A stretch of DNA of 64,000 bases from the NCBI RefSeq assembly GCF_004216565.1, contig NZ_SGWV01000007.1, positions 186,001-250,000 on the forward strand. The letters run 5' to 3'. Position numbers and translations under genes: made by a program. Below are positions 24,317-34,533 of this stretch, piece after piece. A model generated the notes under the pieces. That model did no database searches and was not told the DNA's origin. It saw only the letters and a list, made by a program, of their open reading frames with translations. The number at the start of each line of letters is the position of its first letter. Within the stretch, counting starts at the first letter, position 1. The DNA is from Sphaerotilus mobilis (GTDB lineage: Bacteria > Pseudomonadota > Gammaproteobacteria > Burkholderiales > Burkholderiaceae_C).

Positions 24317-26071
24317 TCAGGACTGCAGCAGCCACTCGGGCGAGACCATCGCCAGATAGATCGCGAGCCGCAGCCGGTTCTGCAGCGCGTTGTTGCGGGT
24401 GTCGGCATTGCTCGCAGTCAGCGCCGGGACGTTGACGCTGGCGACCGCCGCGACGATTTCGCTTCGCAGTTCCGCCGGCATGGCCCCACCGAACAGGCGC
24501 GCATCGACCCAGCCGACCAGGCCGTCGGGCTGCTCGGCGCGGCCCCGCTCGTTGTCCAGCGGCAGCTGGACATCGCGCAGCGTCTGGCCGGTCGGGATGT
24601 CGCCCACGCCGTTGTTCTGCAGCACGCTGCGCAGGTGGTTGGCATAGCCGGCCACGCTGGTTTCGTGGCTGATCTGCATCTCCGGCACGGTCAGCCCGAG
24701 CGCACCAGCCCGGCTGTTGGGCGGCACGTAGCCGGGCCGGTAGAAGTTGAAGACCGAGGGCGAGCGCCAGGGCGACTGGCCCAGCGAGTTGGCAGGATCG
24801 TCGGTGTTGCCGATGCGCCAGGCGCCACTGACCGAGCGCGCACCGAAGGCCCGCAGCAGCCGCGCCAGCCGCAGCACCGGCTCGCGCAGCCGGCCGGCTT
24901 CGACATCGGCCACGTCGGGCGCGCGGCGCGCCTCCTCGTCCAGCAAGATGGCCTTGACAACCGCGCCGAGGTGGCCGCCGGTGCGGTTGAAGACCGCCGA
25001 GATGCGGGCCACATAGGCCGGGCTCGGGTTGCTGGTCACCAAGCGCTGGATCAGCTGGCGGCCGATGAAGGGCGCGACATTGGGATGCGAGGCCAGCGTG
25101 TCGAGCGCCCGGTTCAGGCTGGCCTGCGCGTCCGGCGTGCTGCCCTGGTCGGCCACGGTGCTGCCCAGGAAGGCCTTGGGCCCGGTCGCATGGAAGCGGC
25201 CGTAGGGCGACATCGGCTTGATCCACGCATCCGGATCGGGCGCGGGCGCGCTGCTCCAGCCGAAGTAGCAGGCATTGCTCTGGTCGCCGCAGGGCAGGCT
25301 CCAGCCGGTGAAGACACGCGCCAGGCCACTGACGTCGGCGGCGTCATAGGTCTCGATCGCGGCCGTGCCGTTGCGGCGCACGCTGCCGTCGGTGTTCAGC
25401 TCGACCAGACCGATCGAGAACAGCTGCATGACCTCGCGGGCGTAGTTCTCGTCGGGCACGCGGCCGGTGGCCGGGTCGTCCTTCTGGTTGCGCAGGTGCG
25501 AGAGGTAGGCGCCCATCACCGGGCTCAGGGAAACCTGGCGCAGCAGCTCGCGGTAGCTGCCCAGGCCGGCGCTGGCGAGCAGGTCGTGGTAGGCCATGAT
25601 CCCGCGCGGCTGCTCGCCGACGTTCGAGTCGGCGGCCGAGACCACGAAGATCTGCGACAGCGCCCAGGCCACCCGCTGGCGCAGCTGGTCAGGCGCCGTG
25701 ACGGCGTTGCGCCAGAAGGTGAACTGGACCTCGTTGCGGCTGACGGCCGCCGGGTCCGTCGCCCGGTTGGCCGCATCCAGCCCTTCCCAGAAGGCGCGTG
25801 CCGACGTCGCCGGCATCGCCAGCTGGGCGTCGATCCAGCCGCCCGCACCCAGCCGCCGGACCTCCGCGATGTCGGCCTCGGTGGCACCGAAGCTGGCCTG
25901 GTCGAGGAAGCGCACCGCCTCGGCGTCTGAGCGGATCGGCGCTTCGTTGTTGCCCGACGAGCCGCCGCCACAAGCAGCCAGCGTCATGAGCGCCATGAGC
26001 GCCACGACCGTCAGCAAGCCTGCGGCCAGCCGGCTGGCTCGGGTCTGGGCAGAAGATCGGTGGGATGGCAT
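24317..26071 (-). CDS. DUF1800 lipoprotein, 584 aa
   Basis: A lipoprotein signal ends in the lipobox LAAC near residue 33. The DUF1800 domain follows: FLDQASFGATEADI near 55, then EVQFTFWRNAV, YAREVMQLFSIGL, ARVFTGWS and the late FNFYRPGYVPP. DUF1800 proteins are almost always paired with DUF1501 proteins, and together they are thought to act in the envelope, but no reaction is proven. ATG 26071 is chosen because the signal peptide begins there; the frame upstream to 26179 has no such feature. Confidence 0.87.
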   Translation of the reverse strand: MPSHRSSAQTRASRLAAGLLTVVALMALMTLAACGGGSSGNNEAPIRSDAEAVRFLDQASFGATEADIAEVRRLGAGGWIDAQLAMPATSARAFWEGLDAANRATDPAAVSRNEVQFTFWRNAVTAPDQLRQRVAWALSQIFVVSAADSNVGEQPRGIMAYHDLLASAGLGSYRELLRQVSLSPVMGAYLSHLRNQKDDPATGRVPDENYAREVMQLFSIGLVELNTDGSVRRNGTAAIETYDAADVSGLARVFTGWSLPCGDQSNACYFGWSSAPAPDPDAWIKPMSPYGRFHATGPKAFLGSTVADQGSTPDAQASLNRALDTLASHPNVAPFIGRQLIQRLVTSNPSPAYVARISAVFNRTGGHLGAVVKAILLDEEARRAPDVADVEAGRLREPVLRLARLLRAFGARSVSGAWRIGNTDDPANSLGQSPWRSPSVFNFYRPGYVPPNSRAGALGLTVPEMQISHETSVAGYANHLRSVLQNNGVGDIPTGQTLRDVQLPLDNERGRAEQPDGLVGWVDARLFGGAMPAELRSEIVAAVASVNVPALTASNADTRNNALQNRLRLAIYLAMVSPEWLLQS

Positions 26072-26242
26072 CGGGCACTTCCAGGTCTGCGAAGGCGCCG
26101 ATCTTGCGCGGCGCGAGGCGCCGGAAAGCGTGCATCTGTCACGCCGGACACAGCCGTTCCATGCCCTTACCGATGTCACGGCTTGCCGTCCCGCGAACGC
26201 GGGATGGCGTCCGCGGCGACTTTGCGATGGCCGGGCAGCCGA

Positions 26243-27253
26243 TCAGCGCACCGGTCGAACCGCCACGCAGGTCCGCACCGTCGGCCAGCCGCGCCGGCCG
26301 CAGGGGGTCGGCACGGTCAGGTCGGGGGTCGGCGTGCCGGCCTCGTCCATGCGCGCCAGCACGGTGTGCCAGTCCCGCACGCCACGCCGGTCGAGCGTCA
26401 GTGCCAGCAGCCAGCCCTCGCGCGCGGCGGGCAGCTCGAAGCCGTCGAAGACGAAGTTGCCCAGGCTCCAGATGATGGGCTTGCCCCGGTAGACGTCCGC
26501 ACCCTGCGTGACGTGCGGATGGCCGCCCACCACCGCATCCGCGCCCGCGTCGATCATCAGCCGGGCGAGCGCACGCTGGCGGGCATCGGGCTGCGGCTCG
26601 CGTTCCCAGCCCCAGTGCATGAAGGGGATGACCAGGTCGGCGCCGGCGCGGCGGGCGGCGCGGATGTCGGCCACCACCTGGCTGTCCTCGCTCCAGGCGA
26701 TGCCGGGCCAGTCGGGGCCGGCCTCGAAGCGGCGCGGCTTGAACTCGTTGTAGGACAGCACGGCGATGCGCAGCCCGCCCCGCTCGAGCCACAGCGGCCG
26801 GTGCGCCTCATGCAGGTTGCGCCCGCCGCCGAAGGGCAGGATGCCGACGGCGCGCACATGGTCGAGCGTCTCCAGGAAGGCGGCAGGCCCGTAATCGCCA
26901 GAGTGGTTGTTGGCGACCGCCAGCGCGTCGAAGCGGCCCTTGAGCACCCGCAGCGCGGCCGGGTCTGCGCGGAAGGTGTAGATCTTGTTGTCCAGCGGCG
27001 TGCCGCTGCGGGCCACCGGCAGTTCGAGGTTGCCGATGCGAGCATCGGCGGCGCGGAACCAGGGGTCGAAGGCCGCCAGCGGGTCGCCACCGGCGGCGAT
27101 GGTGCGGCCCGGCCCGTCGTCGAGCATCAGGTCGCCGACGAAGAGCAGGCGCACCGCCTGCGGCGCAGGCTCGGGCGGCGCCGCATGGGTCGGCCACGAC
27201 AGCAGCAGCGCCATGCCGGCCAGCAGCGAGATCGTCAGGTCGCGCGTGTTCAT
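26243..27253 (-). CDS. CapA-family metallophosphoesterase-like protein
   Basis: After a signal peptide (MNTRDLTISLLAGMALLLSW, cleavage near THAAPP) comes the CapA/PgsA fold: LLFVGDLMLDDG near 37, IGNLELPVARSG near 75, ALAVANNHSGDYG near 110, IPFMHWGWERE near 210, AVVGGHPHVTQGAD near 240 and IWSLGNFVFDG near 262. These motifs place the metal ligands of the calcineurin-like fold. Relatives act in poly-gamma-glutamate or capsule export, but no capsule genes are nearby. ATG 27253 has GGAGG upstream and overlaps the stop of the 139-aa gene. Confidence 0.87.
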   Translation of the reverse strand: MNTRDLTISLLAGMALLLSWPTHAAPPEPAPQAVRLLFVGDLMLDDGPGRTIAAGGDPLAAFDPWFRAADARIGNLELPVARSGTPLDNKIYTFRADPAALRVLKGRFDALAVANNHSGDYGPAAFLETLDHVRAVGILPFGGGRNLHEAHRPLWLERGGLRIAVLSYNEFKPRRFEAGPDWPGIAWSEDSQVVADIRAARRAGADLVIPFMHWGWEREPQPDARQRALARLMIDAGADAVVGGHPHVTQGADVYRGKPIIWSLGNFVFDGFELPAAREGWLLALTLDRRGVRDWHTVLARMDEAGTPTPDLTVPTPCGRRGWPTVRTCVAVRPVR

Positions 27254-27669
27254 CGGGCCTCCTGCGCGGGACGTCGTTCGCACCAGTACTGCAGTTCGCC
27301 ATCGCGCACCGGCTCGTAGACGCGGTGCAGGCCGGTGTAGCCCCCGGGTCGACCGCGCGGCGAAGGCGTCGGTGGCCAGGCCACGTCGAGCTGGTGGATC
27401 AGCACCGGGGCATCGCTGCGGTCGGCGTAGACATAGGCCTTGAAGGCGGCCAGCGCAACCGGCCGGGTCTGCAGCACGAAGCGGATCAGGAAGTAGGAGC
27501 CGACCGCGACGGTCGGCACCGCGTGCGGATCGTCGACGGCCGCGACGGCATGGTCGACGGTCTCGCCGCCGTAGGTGACGTGGCAGGTCGCCAGCGCCGC
27601 AGCCTGCGCAGCGGTCGAGCCGCTCAGGACGATGAAGGCGGCCAGGCGCCAGGGCAGATGCAAGCTCAT
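27250..27669 (-). CDS. Secreted protein of unknown function, 139 aa
   Basis: A signal peptide (WRLAAFIVLSGSTAAQAAAL) is followed by a small strand-rich domain with two Cys residues, one near the start (ATCHVTYGGE) and one near the end (LQYWCERR), which could form a periplasmic disulfide. I do not recognise the family. The stop overlaps the CapA-like start (ATGA), so both are made together and probably act in the same compartment. Confidence 0.65.
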   Translation of the reverse strand: MSLHLPWRLAAFIVLSGSTAAQAAALATCHVTYGGETVDHAVAAVDDPHAVPTVAVGSYFLIRFVLQTRPVALAAFKAYVYADRSDAPVLIHQLDVAWPPTPSPRGRPGGYTGLHRVYEPVRDGELQYWCERRPAQEAR

Positions 27670-27712
27670 GTGCGCGATTGTCGAGGTCGCCAGACGCCCA
27701 GCGACGCGGGCC

Positions 27713-28222
27713 TCACAGCGCCTGGAAGACGCTGTCGACCGTGGCCGGCCCCTCGCCCACCGTGGCGCGGAACAACTGCTCGTCGGTGGCGCGCAGGCGC
27801 CGGCAGACCTCGCGGCCGAGGTTCATCTGGATCAGCGCGAACTGCTCCGGATCGTGCTCGAACAGGCGCAGCAGGTCGTCGGGCGAGACCTCGATGGCCG
27901 AACACGCGTCGGCGGCCCGTACCGAGGCGTTGCGGGGTGACGGGTCCATCAGCGCCATCTCGCCAAACACGTCGCCCGGACCGAGCGTGCGCAGCAGGTA
28001 GTCGTGGCCATGCCAGCGCTTGCGGACCTCGACCGTGCCGGACTCCAGCACATACATCGAGCAGGCGTCCTCGCCCTGGCGGAAGAAGTAGCCGCCGGCC
28101 GCGACCTGCCGGACCCGCAGCGGCGTCAGCAGGTCTTCCAGCGCACGGGCGCTGACCGCGCCGAAGACGGGCATGGCCTGCATGCGTTCGAGACGTTGCG
28201 CTTCGATGCGAGGGACCTGCAT
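27713..28222 (-). CDS. Cyclic nucleotide-binding domain protein, 169 aa
   Basis: The protein is a single CNB domain: FFRQGEDACSMYVLESGTVE, then GPGDVFGEMALMDPSPRNAS, which covers the phosphate-binding cassette, and a C-terminal helix. There is no helix-turn-helix, so it is not a Crp-type activator by itself. ATG 28222 has AGGAG at six bases and fits the domain start; longer frames upstream run through the divergent methyltransferase gene. It may sense cyclic nucleotides for a partner protein. Confidence 0.82.
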   Translation of the reverse strand: MQVPRIEAQRLERMQAMPVFGAVSARALEDLLTPLRVRQVAAGGYFFRQGEDACSMYVLESGTVEVRKRWHGHDYLLRTLGPGDVFGEMALMDPSPRNASVRAADACSAIEVSPDDLLRLFEHDPEQFALIQMNLGREVCRRLRATDEQLFRATVGEGPATVDSVFQAL

Positions 28223-28328
28223 CTCGGTCTCCTGGATGTTGTCGTGACGGGGCTGGGACAGCCCGCAAAGATAGCGCCGAACCCGCATCCGATGGGTAAC
28301 GCGCCGCGTCCACACCGACAATCGCGCG

Positions 28329-29657
28329 ATGTTCACGAACCTGATCCCGGCGGCCGACACGGCCACCGCGTCCGCCCCGGACGACCGCGCCCGCTTCCTG
28401 CGCCTGCTCGAAACCGCCACGCTGGGCGGCGCGACCGCCGCCGATCCGCTGCAGCGCCTGATCCTGAGCCAGCACCACGGCGAGCCGGCCGACCTGGACC
28501 GGGTCATCGTCCGGCCGCTGATGCTGCGCGGCGAGGCGGCCCTGCAGTTCGTCTGGCGGCACACCACCCGCGACATCACCAAGAACCTCACCCCGGCCGA
28601 AGGCCTGGCCCTGGTCGCCAGCCTGCTGGACCCGCAGGATGCCGCCGGCTTCGCCCATGCCCACCTCGACACCCGCCGCCACGAGATCCAGTTCGGCGCG
28701 CGCCGCAAGGGTGGCGGCTGGAAGTTCCGGCTGCAGGTCGGCAAGCGCAAGGTGGCCGATGCGCAGGCGGCTGCCGTCGATGACGACGCAGCCGAGTCGG
28801 CCTCTGCCGCCACGCCGGGCGACGGCCACAACCGCAGCAAGCACCGCCTGCTCGACATCGCCCAGCCAGCCTGGGTCGACCTGGGCCTGGCCAGCGCCGA
28901 TGCCCGGCTGGTGCCGTCGATGGCGCGCAAGTGGAAACAGATCAACCGCTTCACCGAGATCCTGGCCGATGCCCTGGGCCGCTCAGCGCTGGGCGCGCCG
29001 CAGCGCGTGGCCTCGGGCGAGCCGGTGCGGGTCATCGACTTCGGCTGCGGCAAGGGCTACCTGACCTTTGCGATGCACCAGTGGCTGGTGGCGCAAGGCC
29101 GCCGGGCCGAGGTCACCGGGGTCGAACTGCGGCAGGAGCTGGTGACGCTGTGCGAGGCCAGTGCCCGCCGCCACGCCTGCGACGGCCTGCGCTTCGACGC
29201 GGGCGACGTGCGCGACTACACCCCGCCGCAACTCGATGTGATGGTCGCCCTGCATGCCTGCGACATCGCCACGGACCACGCCATCGACCTGGGCCTGCGC
29301 GCGGGCGCGTCCATCATCATGTGCTCGCCGTGCTGCCACAAGGAATTGCGCGGCCAGCTCCAGCCCCCCGGCCCGCTGCGCGCCCTGCTGCGCCATGGCG
29401 TCCACCTGGGCCTGGAGGCCGAGATGGTCACCGACAGCCTGCGCGCCCTGCTGCTGGATGCCGCCGGCTACGACACCCAGGTCTTCGAGTTCGTGTCGCT
29501 GGAGCACACCAACAAGAACAAGATGATCCTGGCCGTCAAGCGCGCCCGCCACGACGCCACCCACGCCGACAAGATCCGCAGCCAGATCGCCGAGATCAAG
29601 GCCTTCTACGGGATCCGGGAGCAGTGTCTGGAGCGGTTGGTGGGCGAGCGGGGCTGA
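28329..29657 (+). CDS. Class I SAM-dependent methyltransferase, 442 aa
   Basis: The N-terminal part (about 170 residues) is unrecognised and contains a basic patch (FGARRKGGGWKFRLQVGKRK). The C-terminal part is a Rossmann methyltransferase with motif I VIDFGCGKGYLTF near residue 235, a GVELRQEL acidic loop near 262, VMVALHACDIATD near 308 and CSPCCHKEL near 335. That last motif is typical of the Methyltransf_32/GSTCD-like group, whose substrates are mostly unknown. It diverges from the CNB gene, and its stop abuts that of lolD. Confidence 0.8.
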   Translation: MFTNLIPAADTATASAPDDRARFLRLLETATLGGATAADPLQRLILSQHHGEPADLDRVIVRPLMLRGEAALQFVWRHTTRDITKNLTPAEGLALVASLLDPQDAAGFAHAHLDTRRHEIQFGARRKGGGWKFRLQVGKRKVADAQAAAVDDDAAESASAATPGDGHNRSKHRLLDIAQPAWVDLGLASADARLVPSMARKWKQINRFTEILADALGRSALGAPQRVASGEPVRVIDFGCGKGYLTFAMHQWLVAQGRRAEVTGVELRQELVTLCEASARRHACDGLRFDAGDVRDYTPPQLDVMVALHACDIATDHAIDLGLRAGASIIMCSPCCHKELRGQLQPPGPLRALLRHGVHLGLEAEMVTDSLRALLLDAAGYDTQVFEFVSLEHTNKNKMILAVKRARHDATHADKIRSQIAEIKAFYGIREQCLERLVGERG

Positions 29658-30393
<736 letters not shown>

Positions 30394-30401
<8 letters not shown>

Positions 30402-31650
30402 AGCGCAGCGCCTCGGCCGGGTTGACGCGGCTGGCGCGCCAGCTCGGGTAGAGCGTGGCGACGAAGGCCAGCAGCAGCGACGTCACGACGATGGGCAGGA
30501 TGTCGGCCTGTTGCGGGTCGCTGGGCATGCGGCTGATCAGGTAGATGTTGCCGGGCAGGAAGCTCAGGCCCAGCAGGCGCTCGATGGCGGGCACGATCAC
30601 GTCGACGTTGAAGGCCACGAGCAGCCCCAGCACCAGGCCGCCGAACGTGCCGATGACGCCCGAGGTCGCGCCCTGCACCATGAAGATGCCCATCACCGAC
30701 CGCGGGCTGGCGCCCAGGGTGCGCAAGATGGCGATGTCGGCGCGCTTGTCGGTCACCGTCATCACCAGCGTGGAGACGAGGTTGAAGGCCGCCACCGCGA
30801 CGATCAGCGTGAGGATGATGCCCATCATGCGTTTCTCGATCTGCACGGCATCGAACCAGGTCGCGTTGGTGCGGGTCCAGTCGCGCACCAGATAGTCCAG
30901 ACCCAGCTCGCCGCCGATCTGCGCGGCCAGCGCGCGGGCCTGTTGCAGGTCGGCCAGCCGCAGTTGCACGCCCTGCGGACCGCCGGTGCGGAACAGCCGG
31001 GCGGCGTCGTCGATGTGCATCAGCGCCAGGCCGCTGTCGTATTCGTAGTGGCCAGCGTTGAAGATGCCCACCACGCGGACCTGCTTCAGACGCGGCACGA
31101 CACCGGCCGGCGTGGTCTGGCCGCTCGGTGTCACCAGGGTGATCGAGTCGCCGTCCTGCACGCCCAGGCTGCGGGCCAGCTGGCTGCCCAGCACGACGCC
31201 CCACTCGCCCGGCTGCAGGCGCGAGAGCACGCCGTCCTTGAGTTGCGCGCCCAGCGGCGTCACGTCGGCCTCGTGGACCGGGTCGATGCCGCGGACCATC
31301 ACGCCGCGCATGTCCTCGCCCCGGGCGATCAGCGCCTGCGCGGCCACAAAGGGCGCCGCGCCCTGCACCTGCGGGTTCTGCTTGAGGCGCTCGCCGAGCG
31401 CGGCCCAGTCCTCGATCGGCTGGCCGCTGGCGCCGTAGACCTCGACGTGGGCGACGACGCTGAGCATGCGGTCACGGACCTCCTTCTGGAAGCCGTTCAT
31501 CACGCTCAGCACGATGATCAGCGCGGCCACGCCGAGCGCGATGCCCAGCATCGACACGCCCGAGATGAAGGAGATGAAGCCGTTGCGGCGACCGCCTCGG
31601 CCAGCGCGTGTGTAGCGCCAACCGATGCGCATTTCATAGGGCCAGTTCAT
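30394..31650 (-). CDS. lolC: Lipoprotein-releasing ABC transporter permease LolC/LolE
   Basis: This 418-aa FtsX/MacB-type permease has the family layout: an N-terminal membrane helix ([20 protein letters not shown]), a periplasmic domain of about 220 residues, and three C-terminal helices around 270-400 ([54 protein letters not shown]). One permease with one ATPase is the common arrangement in beta-proteobacteria. It diverges from the gene ahead of recJ, so their promoters share the region around 31650-31775. Confidence 0.92.
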
Positions 31651-31774
31651 GGGGCGGCGATGCTACCCGAGGGCCCCGGCTGGCCCGGGGTCGACGCCGA
31701 TAATCCGCCGGCCTTGCCGACCGATCGACACCGCTTGGCGCTGTCCGCCGTCCTTCCATCCGAGCCCGCCCGCC

Positions 31775-32782
31775 TTGAGCCCTGACGCCTGCCCTCACCT
31801 GATCCTGCCCCATGCCAGCGCCCTGTCCGATGCCGCGCTGGCGGCGCTGAACACGCTGCGCCTGCCGACGCTGCAGGCGCTGCTGGCCCGCCTGAGCCAG
31901 GTCGACGACACCGACCGGCATCTCTCCGAGGCCCAGCGCGGCGACGAGGAATACACCCTCAGCGCCCCGCACGAGACCCTGCTGGCCCACCTGCACGGCT
32001 GGCAAGGCGCCGACGGCCTGTGGCCGCTGGCGGCCCATGCAGCGGCCGCTGATGGGCTGGATGTGGTCCCCGGCGATCCGCTGCCCTGGGGCCTGGTCAC
32101 GCCGGTGCACTGGCAGGTCGGCAGCGACTCGGTCAACCTCATCGACCCGGCGCAGCTGCAGCTGACCGAGGCCGAATCGCGCACGCTGTTCGAGCTGCTG
32201 CGGCCGTCCTTCGAGGCCGAAGGCTGGCAACTGCTGTGGGGCGCGCCGCTGCGCTGGTATGCCCGTCACCCGGGCCTGGCGACGCTGGCCCTGGCCTCGC
32301 CGGACCGCGCCATCGGCCGCAGCCTGGACCTCTGGCTGGGCAAGACGCCCGAGGCGCGCCGGGCCCGTCGCCTGCAGGTCGAGGCCCAGATGCTGTGGCA
32401 TGAACACCCGCTCAACGAGGCCCGCGACGCCGCGCGGCAATGGACCGTCAACTCCTTCTGGCTGAGCGGCTGCGGCATCGCCCAGCCGGCCGCACCGCTG
32501 CCTGGCGTGACGGTCGACGAGCGCCTGCGCAGCACCCTGCTGGCTGGCGACTGGCCCGGCTGGGTCGCCGCCTGGCAGGCGCTCGAAGCCGGCACGCTGG
32601 CCGACCTGCTGGCCCGCGCCCGCGCCGGACTGCCGCTGGCGATCAGCCTGTGCGGCGAGCGCCGGGCGCGCACCTGGCGGCAGGACAGCGCCGGGACCTG
32701 GCAACGCCTGGGTCACGGCCTGCGCGAACGCTTCTTGAAGGCCGATGGCGTGGCCGTGGTCGACACCCTGAAAGACCTGTGA
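31775..32782 (+). CDS. Conserved protein upstream of recJ, unknown function, 335 aa
   Basis: I do not know its reaction. The N-terminal strand HLILPHASALSD and the helical middle match a conserved beta-proteobacterial protein found ahead of recJ, sometimes labelled phosphoglycerate-mutase-like; I see no catalytic motif of that enzyme. Tryptophan-rich segments (WQLLWGAPLRWY) are conspicuous. The start is uncertain: TTG 31775 fits the expected N-terminus, whereas an open frame back to 31649 would overlap lolC. Its stop overlaps the recJ ATG (TGATG). Confidence 0.65.
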   Translation: MSPDACPHLILPHASALSDAALAALNTLRLPTLQALLARLSQVDDTDRHLSEAQRGDEEYTLSAPHETLLAHLHGWQGADGLWPLAAHAAAADGLDVVPGDPLPWGLVTPVHWQVGSDSVNLIDPAQLQLTEAESRTLFELLRPSFEAEGWQLLWGAPLRWYARHPGLATLALASPDRAIGRSLDLWLGKTPEARRARRLQVEAQMLWHEHPLNEARDAARQWTVNSFWLSGCGIAQPAAPLPGVTVDERLRSTLLAGDWPGWVAAWQALEAGTLADLLARARAGLPLAISLCGERRARTWRQDSAGTWQRLGHGLRERFLKADGVAVVDTLKDL

Positions 32783-34533
32783 TGAGCTCACCCCAGATCG
32801 CCACCCGCGATGTCCCGCCCCGCGCGGTGTGGGCGCTCGAACAGGCCGGCGTGCACCCGCTGCTGGCGCGGCTGTTTGCGGCCCGCGGCATCCGCAGCGC
32901 CGACGAGTTGGACGACGGCCTGGCCCGCCTGCTGCCGCCCGACGAACTGCTCGGCGCGCGCGAGGCCGCCATGCTGCTGGCCGACACGCTGCAGGCCGGC
33001 GAGCGCCTGGTCGTCGTGGCCGACTACGACTGCGACGGCGCGACGGCCTGCGCGGTGGCGCTGCGGGGCCTGGCCATGCTGGGCGCGCAGCCCGGCACCT
33101 TGCAGCAGATCGTTCCGGACCGGGCCGTGCACGGCTACGGCCTGACGCCCACCATCGTCGACCTGGCGATGGACCGGCCCGAGGCCGACCGCCCTCGCCT
33201 GCTGATCACCGTCGACAACGGCATCGCCAGCCTCGCTGGCGTCGCCCATGCCCGGGCCCGCGGCCTGCGTGTGCTGGTGACCGACCACCACCTGCCGGCC
33301 TGCGACGCCAGCGGCGCGGTCACGCTGCCCGAGGCGGACGTGATCGTGAACCCCAACCAGCCAGGCTGCGGCTTCGCCAGCAAGGCCATCGCCGGTGTCG
33401 GCGTGATGTTCTACGTGCTGCTGGCCACCCGTGCCGAGCTGCGCCGTCGCGGCGCGTTTGATGCCGCCAGCCAACCGCGCCTGGACGCCCTGCTGGACCT
33501 GGTCGCGCTCGGCACCGTGGCCGACGTGGTCCGGCTCGATGCCAACAACCGGCGGCTGGTGGCGCAGGGCTTGAAGCGCATCCGCGCCGGTCGCATGCAG
33601 GCCGGCATCGCCGCCTTGTTTGCGGCGGCCGGGCGTGATCCGACGCGTGCCAGCGCGGCCGACTTCGGCTTTGCGCTGGGCCCGCGCCTGAATGCCGCCG
33701 GCCGTCTGGCCGACATGAGCCTGGGCATCGCCTGCCTGCTGTGCGAGGAACCGCGCCGCGCCGCCGAACTGGCGCAGGCGCTGGACGCGATCAACCGCGA
33801 GCGCCGCGAGGTCGAGTCCGGCATGAAGGACCAGGCCGAGCGCCTGCTCGAACGCCTGATGCCACAAGGCGAGCCGCCGGCCGCGCTGGTGCTGTTCGAC
33901 GAGGACTTCCACGAGGGCGTGGTCGGCATCGTCGCCGGCCGGCTCAAGGAACGCCTGCACCGCCCGACCTTCGTGTTTGCGCGCGGTGGCGACGGCCTGC
34001 TCAAGGGCTCGGGCCGTTCCATCCCCGGCTTCCACCTGCGCGACGCGCTGGACCTGGTCGCCAAGCGCGAGCCCGAGCTGCTGAAGAAGTTCGGCGGCCA
34101 CGCCATGGCCGCCGGCTGCACGCTGTCGGCCGATGGCGTCGAGCGTTTCGCCAGCGCCTTGCAACAGGTCGCCGCCGAATGGCTGGACGCCGCCGCGCTG
34201 CAACGCCGGCTGGCCACCGACGGCCCGCTGGACGCCGCCAGCTTCGAGCCGGCCCTGGTGCGCCTGCTGGACGCCGAGGTCTGGGGTCAGGCCTTCGAGG
34301 CACCGCTGTTCAGCGACGAGGTCGACGTGGTCAACCAGCGCCTGGTCGGCGAGAAGCACCTCAAGCTCAGCGTGCGCCATGCCGGCACCTTGCGCGACGC
34401 GATCTGGTTCGGCCACACCGACGCCCTGCCCCCGCGCGTGCGGCTGGCCTATCGCCTCAACATCGACGAGTACCAAGGACGGCAACGGGTGCAGATGGTG
34501 GTGGAAGCCGCTGTGCCGGCCGGTGCCGCATGA
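32782..34533 (+). CDS. recJ: Single-stranded-DNA-specific exonuclease RecJ
   Basis: RecJ degrades single-stranded DNA 5' to 3' in recombination and mismatch repair. The 583-aa protein shows the DHH motifs in order: VVVADYDCDGATACA near 77, LLITVDNGIAS near 141, VLVTDHHLPACD near 165, the NPNQPGCGFASKA loop, LVALGTVADVV near 240, FALGPRLNAAGRL near 298, and the DHHA1 part with GIVAGRLKER and FGGHAMAAG. The true start is ATG 32782, overlapping the previous stop; a longer frame to 32440 is an artefact of that gene. Its stop overlaps the pabBC start. Confidence 0.95.
   Translation: MSSPQIATRDVPPRAVWALEQAGVHPLLARLFAARGIRSADELDDGLARLLPPDELLGAREAAMLLADTLQAGERLVVVADYDCDGATACAVALRGLAMLGAQPGTLQQIVPDRAVHGYGLTPTIVDLAMDRPEADRPRLLITVDNGIASLAGVAHARARGLRVLVTDHHLPACDASGAVTLPEADVIVNPNQPGCGFASKAIAGVGVMFYVLLATRAELRRRGAFDAASQPRLDALLDLVALGTVADVVRLDANNRRLVAQGLKRIRAGRMQAGIAALFAAAGRDPTRASAADFGFALGPRLNAAGRLADMSLGIACLLCEEPRRAAELAQALDAINRERREVESGMKDQAERLLERLMPQGEPPAALVLFDEDFHEGVVGIVAGRLKERLHRPTFVFARGGDGLLKGSGRSIPGFHLRDALDLVAKREPELLKKFGGHAMAAGCTLSADGVERFASALQQVAAEWLDAAALQRRLATDGPLDAASFEPALVRLLDAEVWGQAFEAPLFSDEVDVVNQRLVGEKHLKLSVRHAGTLRDAIWFGHTDALPPRVRLAYRLNIDEYQGRQRVQMVVEAAVPAGAA

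Noticed and set aside
24161-25930. 589-aa open frame on the plus strand
   Set aside because: It is antisense to the DUF1800 and DUF1501 genes, which have clear signals and motifs.
31649-31774. N-terminal extension of the gene ahead of recJ
   Set aside because: It overlaps the divergent lolC start and encodes a Pro/Arg-rich shadow-like sequence; the recognisable N-terminus begins near the TTG at 31775.
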